Source: Trebouxia sp. TZW2008 (lineage: Eukaryota; Chlorophyta; Trebouxiophyceae; Trebouxiales; Trebouxiaceae). From it: DNA of 64,000 nucleotides. Position 1 is the first letter of the stretch, and every line of letters starts with the position of its first letter. This document shows positions 56,401-64,000 of the stretch, piece after piece. Where the stretch lies: positions 124,001-188,000 of the forward strand of contig BDIU01000016.1 in assembly GCA_002118135.1 (NCBI GenBank), written 5' to 3'. Made by a program: the position numbers and the translations under genes. The notes beneath the pieces are model-generated. The model was not told where the DNA came from. It was given only the letters and a program-made list of their open reading frames with translations, and made no database searches.

Positions 56401-57274
56401 CACTTGCTGATCAGAGCGGCAAATGCTGCATTGCTTTGTTGTTCTAGCAATAAACTCTGCATAGTTCTTAATGATGTTGACTGATGATGACTACTGATGG
56501 TGATTGACAATGGTGTAAGAGCGATGACGGTGATGACTGTTGACATTGAGTGATACGACAGCAACATCACTGAATGATGTGCAACATGTGCTTGCCTTGT
56601 ACAGCCATCAGTGCGCCCGGGGTGATAATCTGATGCAGTCTCAACCAAAGCTGACAATGACTGCTTGCTGTCTGAGACAGCAAACACACCGAATGGGCTG
56701 CAAAGTCAAGCTCTGTGAACACATTGCAGTCTGACTGAGGCAATGCTGTGCCTTTGCTGCTGTTGGGGCAGAAATAGCACAGCATCAAGGATACTGTAGG
56801 ATCAAAAAGCGGACCTTAGTCTTGCTACAGCAGGGCTTAAATGCTGCTGTTTGGCAAGGAGATTCTGTGCCTGTGCCTCTTGTGGGATCGCTTCTGTTGC
56901 AGCACACATTCTGACTACCTGTGCCTGACATGCAGTACAGCAAATTCATAAAAAACGGATGGACTATTCTTGACACATCGCAAGACATCTGGACGCTTGC
57001 CGCCATGAACAAACGCGATGACTCAATGACTGAGATTGCTGTTGTCACGACCAATAAGGACTCAAGCACCACAACAACCAACTGGCAGTTTGGGTCTACG
57101 CCAGTACAGGATGTCGTGGAGGTCTATAGGACAAGCGCCACTGAGAACTGCACACGCTTGACAGATGCAGTGCTGCCGTCAAATGGTGGGCTGCAGTACA
57201 ATCTGCCTGGCAACTCCATTACTACATTTTACTTCATCACTGGTTCTGAGTCATCTGCGGCCACAGCAGGATAG
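50482..57274 (+). CDS. Secreted GH30-family glycoside hydrolase (endo-beta-1,6-galactanase-like)
   Basis: The chosen Met at 50482 starts a signal peptide (MLTCRWCLALVSLVV...). Exons: 50482-50674, 50796-50974, 51354-51485, 51951-52164, 54059-54212, 55025-55161, 55568-55618, 56182-56316 and 56936-57274; about 510 residues. Family landmarks: FQGWGTSLAWFGEY, IVRYNVG, FEAFANSPPWFMT, TVEPFNEP (acid/base Glu), WMTEYAGG (nucleophile Glu), VQAWIYWQ and KQYYAMMQ-YSKFI. Such enzymes cleave beta-1,6-linked galactan or related glycans outside the cell or in the wall. All joins but one are in phase. The 50974/51354 join is off by one base, so a very short exon is probably missing there. Intron 8 has a GC donor (CAG|GCATGC). 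Confidence 0.88.
52290..52645 (+). repeat. Donor-side copies of GH30 exon 4
   Basis: Three copies of the end of exon 4 (CHYEASTQRTILL|GTATG) follow it at about 52290-52360, 52410-52440 and 52590-52640. The first and third retain a GT after the TTGTTG or TTATTG. Confidence 0.85.
52850..54058 (+). repeat. 150-bp acceptor-side array of GH30 exon 5, 8 copies
   Basis: Eight copies precede the real exon 5 at 54059. The GCTGACAAGGG marker recurs at about 52886, 53036, 53186, 53336, 53486, 53636, 53778, 53927 and (real exon) 54077, so the spacing is 150 bp in seven of eight steps (142 and 149 in the others). Each copy keeps CTGCAG|AAACTGGCAGC and reads LAASLADKGLSQETGIS-like. Several have TAC to TAA in LQYLG, and none has the 3' part (IGTHAYQ and donor) found only in the real exon. 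Confidence 0.9.
54300..54865 (+). other. GH30 intron 5, unique part
   Basis: No exon was found between the IGTHAYQ exon and the next exon copy. Only unremarkable short open frames are present. Confidence 0.4.
54866..54985 (+). pseudogene. Dead copy of GH30 exon 6 (nucleophile exon)
   Basis: It repeats TTGCAG|AAACCCTAGCAGTGG and continues to AGGTGGAAGTTACAATGTCAC. The Trp codon before MTE is TAG and the Tyr of TEYAGG is Asn (TENAGG). It lies upstream of the intact exon at 55025-55161. Confidence 0.85.
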
Positions 57275-58161
57275 CGCTTCAAATACAAGTGAATGCGTTT
57301 GTATGTATGCAGGATTGCTTCACTGTCAGGTTCAGATTGCTTACACAGTCCCCAGTGTATATATAGCTAATTTGGTGCTGTCTGTTTGGGTTGACTCTGT
57401 GCATTGTTGTGTACAGTATCTGTGTGTTTCATTGGCTTATTGACCATGTATATGATCCATCCTCTGATGCTTGGTCAAACCAAGTGCTTTTATGTTGTTG
57501 GTCCAAGCTTAGGTCCTGCTCACGCAAGCTCGTTTTGTTGACTGCATGTGTGGGTTTCAGCCGTGATCAGACCGTGATCAGACAGTGTTTCTGCACTAGT
57601 ACCCAAGATTGCAATCAAATGGTTGCGGTGCCCGTTGTGCTGCGCTTTGCAAGTTTCTGTTGAAAGGCCGTTGCTGTTTCATTTGACAAATGTGCTGATC
57701 CATGGCTGATCATCATCTCTTGCTCAGGCGTCGACGTTGCATCGGAGTCGTCAGGCTCTGCAAAAGGCTGAAGCCAGTGAGATCCTCAGTGACAAAAGGA
57801 ATCTGAGCAAAATGTGCACGTGATAGATCTCAATTGTTGTTGCATTTCAAATGTGCTGCTCAGTGCCATTGGAAGCCGGGCGAAATTGCGCACAGCTTCA
57901 TAGCATGCGGCAGTCAAGCAGACAGATCGCTCATTGTCTTTACCGCAGAGCATAGCACAGCAAGCTCGAGCTCGCGATCAATCACACGTGCAGGGTCCGG
58001 GATCTATAACCTCAAACTGTCCGTCATGGTGCCGGCGATTCAGGTGTGTGCACCCTCCTTCCTTTGGCGCCTGCTGTGTGCAGGCACGGAGCAAGCTTCC
58101 GAAAATTGTGCTGCAGCTCGTTCAGTGTGCTGCCGATCTGCAGATTCGTTCTATAGCGGCG
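57275..58161. other. Intergenic region between GH30 and the small secreted gene
   Basis: The first part is the GH30 3' UTR, with no coding signal. From about 57890 to 58100 CpG rises, suggesting the promoter of the next gene. A Met at 58026 followed by CAG|GTGTGTG (58044-58051) and a later TGTGCAG acceptor could be a short first exon of that gene. Confidence 0.4.
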
Positions 58162-58467
58162 ATGCTGGCTGTCTTGTTGGTCTGTCAAATGGCGGTTCCA
58201 CTGGCTGGCGCGCGGTCTCTGTCGGCAGAGCAGGCGTCATCTGCAACACGATCATTGAAGCAGATCAGCTCAGAGACCATTCCCTCCGGCGACTGCACAT
58301 TCCCGTCTGCAGCAGGCCGCGTGACAGTCACCTGCGACAGCGGCTACTCTGCCTCCTGCTGCAACGCTTACAACACTTCTGGCGGTCAATGCCTGGCATC
58401 AAACGACGCCGACGTCAGCTGTGCTAACGGTGGAGGGTATCAGTACATCGCTTGTTGCCCAAACTGA
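58162..58467 (+). CDS. Small secreted cysteine-rich protein
   Basis: An open frame of 101 codons from Met 58162: MLAVLLVCQMAVPLAGARS is a good signal peptide. The mature part has eight Cys, including two CC pairs (SASCCNAY and IACCPN), a pattern of a compact disulfide-rich domain. The frame is open further upstream, so a longer N-terminus, or a first exon at 58026-58043, is possible. CpG content is higher than in the neighbours. It has no exon-junction repeats, unlike the other genes. No family was recognised with confidence; likely extracellular. Confidence 0.6.
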   Translation: MLAVLLVCQMAVPLAGARSLSAEQASSATRSLKQISSETIPSGDCTFPSAAGRVTVTCDSGYSASCCNAYNTSGGQCLASNDADVSCANGGGYQYIACCPN

Positions 58468-59126
58468 GGGGCGACACTGCGACGTATTTTTAAGGCGCCT
58501 AAGGACCAGAGGCCCTCTGCTGCTTCCAAACAATTACAACACTGCACTGTAATCATCATGAATCTCTGATGCCTTTCTTTTGTGTAGAGTTATAGCTTGT
58601 CTTGACAGCAACGTTTATAGACAAGCAAGGAAGCGACAGATGTAACATCAATAAGCAACGGGCCAGTCTCCTAGCAACAATTGTTTGCAAACTCTTTCTG
58701 GAGAAACGGACAATGCTGCATGCAGAGCTGACCATCAAGCTCTGCATGCCAGACATCAATGTGCACAATGCCCTATGCAGCTATTCTGACACACTGTTTA
58801 TTGATTTGCTTCTGTAAGCAAAGGCTGCCCATGAGCAAACAGCATCCCAGTTGACGTGCATGACATTTCGCTGCCACACACTGCCAGTGCAACTCTGGCA
58901 TGAGCACACTGCCACTGCCCTCTGCACACACTTGTGCCACTTGGCCTGCATCAGCTGATGCAAACAGACGCCCTTGACAAACAAATGAATACTTGTACAA
59001 AGCTTGTACAAAGCATGACAAATGAACACTTGTACAAAGCTACCTGCGCTATGCTCAGCAGTAGTCACAAACAGCTGAGCTGATTCTGACAGAGGGACTG
59101 CAACCATGCCAGGTGTTGTGTCAGGC
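58468..59126. other. Convergent intergenic region, secreted protein/tubby
   Basis: This holds the two 3' UTRs. Nothing else could be supported apart from two direct repeats of ACTTGTACAAAGC with CTTGTACAAAGC between them, at about 58991-59041. Confidence 0.4.
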
Positions 59127-60222
59127 TCAAAGCAGGAGCTTGGTGTCAAAGGTACTCAAACTGATTGCAAAGGCTTGGATGGCGTTGATCTCTGCTGGAT
59201 TGTAGTCCATAATGTAGGTTGAAGCATCCACTTTGCCAAACTGCATCAGCACACAACGCGTCAATGCACCATCGAACCGCCACTGGAGCAGGCCAGAGAT
59301 GTCATTCATGTCTGAAGTATTGAAAGTCAGCATGTTGGATTCATTTGGATCTTCCCTGCATGCACATGTGGTCTCTGCCGCCAATGGACTAGACTGCTCC
59401 AGACACCTTTGATTTGTCTTGCACTGGTCTCATAATACACAGTCACGATGCTGCTGAAGGCCTTCCATTGCAAACGCGTGAAGAATGCAAGAACGCTATG
59501 ACCGAGCTCCAGCAATTACTCGGCATTCATTCTCAAAAGCAGCATGCAGCAGGTCCGTCTCGCCGTGGCAATGTTATGCAAAAATGCTATATCGGAGAAG
59601 CAGTAATGACTCAACAACACTGCTGGATTGCAGCATGCAGCAGATTTGTCTGGCAACCCTACCTGCATGACAATGGTTTTGCTGGGGTCATCAGCCTTGA
59701 TCAGCTGGAAATTCTTGACAGACGCTAGCTTCACCCTACCCCGGAAGTTGAGGCACCAACAACGCAAGGTGTCATTCCAATGAGGAGGTTTGTTCCTCAA
59801 CTCGATGCCTTTTTGAAAGCTTGAGCACAATCTGGAGCTTGCAACAGCTGGAGTTTCTGTCTGGGAGTGCGTGGGAGTGCATGGACCAAGATGTACTTGG
59901 CTTGAAGAAGCAAGGGAGCCTTCAGGAGTTTGGTGATTGGAAGTGCTGGGGGACGTGGGGATGCTGCCATGTTCTGTGCCTGCAGCAAGCAAAGGGACCT
60001 TACAGGCAATGCTGCACACAGACGCATGCAGTCAGGTGTGCCAGTGATTGTCAGCAGTGCAGCATACAGTATGTGTGGCTGGCAATTGCATGGTTGCAAT
60101 GGAACGCGTGTGTGGTTGCTCTGGTCAGGCAGCTGAACCGCTTGCTGCATGTAAGCTGAACATCCATCATGATGTGCACAATCATGCATCAAGCAAGCGC
60201 AGTACAACCCAAATCGCATTAC

Positions 60223-60255
<33 letters not shown>

Positions 60256-63200
60256 GCGGGGATCAGGATGACGCAGCAATGCTGTGATTGCAGCAGGTGC
60301 TGCCATTGCCTTCTGCACAATGCTGCTACAGCACATGCACTGATATTTCCTGTCCTAGGCATGTTGCCAAGTGACATGCAAAGCTGCCAGGATGACACCT
60401 GTTTGCTCAGGAGTGAGTGGCGAGGCAGATTCTGTGCCAGGTGATGGAGTGACTAACAACGTGCCACTTTGGACGTGCTGGGAACATGCTGATCGGTGAT
60501 ATGCACAACCACCAGAATATCACCTGTTGGCTCAGGAGTAGACGGCAATGCAGATTCTGTGCCGGGCAAAAGATTACATAAAGTCTGCTGCCAAAGTTCC
60601 CAGTGAGTGTGTACACATGATGCCGCATGACAAACACAGCTGAACAGAGTATCACCTGTCTGCTCAGGAGTAGATGGCAGAGCAGGTTCTGTGGCAGGTG
60701 CAGGGGTGACTAAAAGCCTGCTGCCAAAGTCCTTGGAGAGTGTTCTGCTGCAGCAGCTGCCAGCTGCTGATGTGTCAAAGCATGCTAGGGCTGCAGGCGG
60801 CGGAAGGGAGACCCTCATCCTGCATGACTCAACTGATCAATCTGTATCATCACTACCTCAACTGATAATGATGCTAGGGCTGCAGGCGGCGGAAGGAAAA
60901 CCCCTCATCCTACATGACTTGAATGGTTAGTCTGTATCATCATTACTGATACAATTGGTAATGATGCTAGGGCTGCAGGCGGCAAAAGGGGCACCTCATC
61001 CTACATGACTCAAATGATCAGTCTGTATCATGGTCATTGATACATTTAGTGATGATGCTAGGGCTGCAGGCGGCAAAAGGGGCACCTCATCCTACATGAC
61101 TCAAATGATAAGTCTGTATCATGGTTATTGATACATCGAGTGATGATGCTAGGGCTGCAGGCGGCGGCAGGGAACCCTCAACCTGCATGACTCAAACTTT
61201 AGTCTATTGGAAATGATGATGCTGCGAGAGCTGCAGCCGGCGGAAGGGAACAACCTTGTCCTGCATGACCGCTTTTTTGATTGTGCATTGCAGGATGATA
61301 TTGTATGACATTGTGCAAATGATGCTTGACATGAATGAGTGACATTGTACAGGAGGACGTGTACAAATTGCATGACTGTTGCTATGATTGCCACGTGAGG
61401 ATTCCAGCAGTAGCCCTTAATATATCACGCCAGCTGCCTCATCAATAAATCCAGAATGCCAAGCTGTATGACATGAGGAACCCAGATGCTCACTGGAGAA
61501 TCTGAAAGAGAATCAGGGAGCAACCAGCAATGCTTCGCGAACGCATCTTCAAGTACACAGATCCAAAGCTGGTTGACGTAGTCTAGAAGCAAGCAAGTAA
61601 AATACCTTCTTGGCCGCATGAAGCCTCGTATGCGTGTTTTGTAATGCACGCCTCCCACAGATTTTGGCACTGTCTGACAAGAGCATGAGGGCATCTCTGA
61701 ACTGCCCTCAGCAGCAGGGCTGTTGCCCTGCATCTTGTCTGACCTTGACCTTGTGAAGAAGTTGGATGCAGCTGGCGAAGGCGGGCTGTTTGGCGCCAAG
61801 TTTGCGCTTGTTTGGCGCTGACTTGGGTAAGTTTGCTCCATTGCTGACTGACACCTTGCAACATGGCGGGAAGTAGCAACAGGAGAGGAAGGGCCTGGTG
61901 ATGATGGCAGGTTGGCGTCAGCATTTGAATTTGCTGGTGCGCTTGATGAGGCGGCAAAGGGCGATTGAAGCGCTGTGGCCGCTGTGCTCTGCTTGCCCAA
62001 TTTGAGTCTCTGAAGGAGCCCTGAAGCTCGTGGGGCCAAGTTGGGAGGGGAAACGTCACAAAGGGTGTCATTTGAAGCTGCCAAGTCAGCTTCAAACCCT
62101 GAGGCAGATGTGCTCAAGACATCTGGCGCCAAACTTGCTGATGCTGCTGCATGCTGGGGTGCGCCGTGCGAAGCACTTTGGGAGGGAGAGGGAGTCGAGA
62201 GCGCCAACTCAGTGCCAGATGTGGAGGGAAGATCCAGAACTGGTACATCAAACTCATCGCTGACGCTTTGCACGCTTTGCATGCTGTGCACCTGGTTTGC
62301 GCTGAGCAGCCTATCATAGGTCAGCAAGGGTGTGTGGCTGTGCATAGTTTCATGCTGGGCAAACGGTTGAACAGTGCTATCAAGCACAATCTCATATCTT
62401 GTTCCGAGCAGGTTTGTCTCAATCCGTGCACAAGGTGTGCCAGTGCAAGAAGAGGCAAGGTAGATTCTGATATCCAGCCTGCAAGACAATACTAACATCT
62501 TTTTGTTTTTGAACAAGAGAAGCCCCAGAGCTGATTGGCAAACCAAGAGCTGAGTGAGAACCTGATGCATTATGGCAGGGAAAGTGATGTGAATGCACGT
62601 GTCATACTCAAAGGAAACTGCATACATTGCATCTCACGTTGACACGGCAACAAACAAATGCATTGTCATAGATGCCATTCCTAGCTGGGGCCCCTGATGC
62701 TGCCTAGCTATGTATGCATTGCCATACATGATGTTCCTAGCTGGGGCCCCTGCGCCTGCCTAGCATGCTTTTTTTAATGTATCCATTGAAAATCAAGATG
62801 CCAATGCATGCGCACCCAGCTACATGTGCATTGCCATACATGATGTCCCTAGCTGGGGTCTTTGAGCCCGCCTAGCATGCGTATTTGATGCATCCAATAA
62901 AACATGAGATGCCAATGCATGCTGACCTGGATGCCTGTAGAGCAGTCATCAAAAAGGTGCTGCTGCTGAGTCGGTCTCCCTGCCGCAAAGTATACCTTAC
63001 AGACTTTTTCTGGCTTGAGTCATACTCTCGCTTCATGACGCACTTGACTAATTGTGCGCAGCTGTGTACTGGTGCAGGACTCTGCAGAAGGACAATGGGT
63101 TTGAATGCTTTGTGTTGGAAGGTCAGCGGAAGCTGAGTGCTCTGTGCATAAAGGGCGATGAGTTTGTGTGCTCTGTGTTGCAAGGCCAAAGGAAATTGCG

Positions 63201-64000
63201 TGCTTTGTGTGCATGATGCAACGGTTTGGGTACCATGGCATCAGTTTGAGAGGAGGCAATCAAAAGTTGAAGCTGGTATCTTGCAAGCATGCGCCATGAC
63301 AGGCATAGGACAGGGGCTTGTATTTCATGCAAGAACTCTGTTGCCGTGCAAAGAACATGGCAGCACATGTATAGATGCACACTGTCAAGGAGCAGGTTAC
63401 TAATGCCAGGTGAATACGTCATCAAGCGCATGGAATGGCTGGTGTGTGTGTTGCTTGTTGTAAATCAGTGTGAGAGTGAAGCCGTACCAGCTCTAGCAAC
63501 TGCACAGGATGCTTGATGGCTCCAGAACTACTCCACATGCTCCTGAAGAATATTCGCCGGCCTATTTGACGCCAAAGTTGCGAGACTGCAGTGACTGCAA
63601 ACTGTGTCTGCAAAACAAGCAAGAGCTTCAGCATCATGAGTTAGCAAAGGTCAACATGCAGAAGTTGTTTCTGACAGTGTCTGTGTCATCCCCTGCTGGG
63701 TCCGTCAGACAGGTAAAACGCTGATATAATGTAATGCACTCAGACGCAGATATTCACAATGGTTTTTCGATTCTTGAACCGGCTATGGGATGGGATGCTA
63801 GAGTTGAGACAGGAAGTAAGATGTCAAACAATTGGTAGCCAGCATGAAGCAATCAGCACCTGCTTGATTGGCTTGCTTGTGGAGTGTAATGGGGGTTGTG
63901 GCTCTTCCAGCAAAAGTTGCATGACAGCCTCGACCAAATGCTCAGGGAGAGTGCCCCATGCACTGCATCTGTCTGCCCTGTCGTCCATGCCTTCAAGCTG
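59127..64000 (-). CDS. TULP: F-box tubby-like protein, 5' end outside the window
   Basis: Exons, all joined in phase: >63860-64000, 63488-63607, 62927-63081, 61606-62478, 60656-60819, 59663-59979 and 59127-59240. The first holds [19 protein letters not shown], an F-box start; the second continues [14 protein letters not shown]. Tubby-domain landmarks follow: [69 protein letters not shown] and [13 protein letters not shown] with stop at 59127-59129. The domain binds PI(4,5)P2 at membranes; the F-box links to SKP1/CUL1 ligases. About 210 disordered residues interrupt the domain within exon 61606-62478, and a second disordered insert precedes NKPPHW. The C-terminus lacks the usual final CE. Confidence 0.9.
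60224..60256. repeat. CTG/CAG microsatellite
   Basis: About ten TGC triplets ending in CGCGGGG, in the tubby intron before exon 59663-59979. Confidence 0.9.
60420..60600 (-). repeat. Donor-side copies of a tubby exon
   Basis: The end of exon 60656-60819 ([17 protein letters not shown]) is repeated downstream at about 60398-60450 and 60515-60575, both keeping CACCTG or the GT donor. Confidence 0.85.
60868..61255 (-). repeat. Acceptor-side array of the same tubby exon
   Basis: Five copies of the exon start ([12 protein letters not shown] with CATGCAG acceptor or a close variant) lie upstream, marked by AGGGCTGCAGGCGGC near 60876, 60969, 61059 and 61151, and a variant near 61230. Spacing is about 80-93 bp. 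Confidence 0.85.
62655..62890. repeat. Three-copy repeat in a tubby intron
   Basis: Units contain CCTAGCTGGGGCCCCTG and GCCTAGCATGC, centred near 62690, 62745 and 62855, with GTGCATTGCCATACATGATG between them. They lie downstream of exon 62927-63081; similarity to its donor end is too weak to claim. Confidence 0.7.

Noticed and set aside
1..64000. Junction copies as assembly artefacts
   Set aside because: Copies within arrays differ by many substitutions and indels, and the intact copy consistently restores phase; collapsed or stuttered assembly would give near-identical units. Long reads would settle it.

Overview
The window is nuclear DNA of a eukaryote whose genes are split into many short exons. 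The gene content points to a green alga, perhaps a trebouxiophyte: a pheophorbide a oxygenase/TIC55-family Rieske protein with a transit-like N-terminus, an F-box/tubby-like protein, a SEN1-type helicase and a plant-type TTTAGGG interstitial telomeric tract. The species cannot be fixed from the sequence. No bacterial operon, rRNA, convincing tRNA or CRISPR array was seen.

Layout. (1) 175-32217, minus: one very long gene for a SEN1/senataxin-like helicase. The whole catalytic core (175-10268) could be joined exon by exon in phase; the N-terminal helical part (about 12400-32217) was recovered exon by exon but not joined throughout. (2) 32967-39081, plus: a Rieske/PaO oxygenase, eight exons, 524 codons, complete. 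(3) 39764-47787, minus: a class A FAD monooxygenase, eleven exons, about 688 codons. (4) about 48241-50347, minus: a weak hypothetical gene. (5) 50482-57274, plus: a secreted GH30 glycoside hydrolase. (6) 58162-58467, plus: a small secreted cysteine-rich protein. (7) 59127 to beyond 64000, minus: an F-box tubby-like protein whose 5' end lies outside the window. Promoters are shared or close for the divergent pairs helicase/oxygenase (32218-32966) and hypothetical/GH30 (about 50348-50481). Pairs oxygenase/monooxygenase and secreted protein/tubby converge.

The outstanding feature is the make-up of the introns. In all four large spliced genes and the tubby gene, introns are largely filled with diverged tandem copies of the neighbouring exon-intron junctions. 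Copies of an exon's 5' (acceptor) end lie upstream of that exon, and copies of its 3' (donor) end lie downstream of it. Many copies keep their AG or GT splice site, but most have lost catalytic residues or gained stops. The reading frame could be rebuilt because one copy per exon stays intact and joins in phase with its neighbours. On top of this lie a six-copy MITE family of about 165-180 bp with TA target sites, a second TA-flanked MITE, short minisatellites and CAG/CTG runs.

The products work in different pathways: RNA/DNA helicase (transcription termination, R-loops), chlorophyll-breakdown-type oxygenase, flavin hydroxylase, wall or extracellular glycan hydrolase, and a phosphoinositide-binding or F-box adaptor. 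What they share is the intron architecture, not a pathway.
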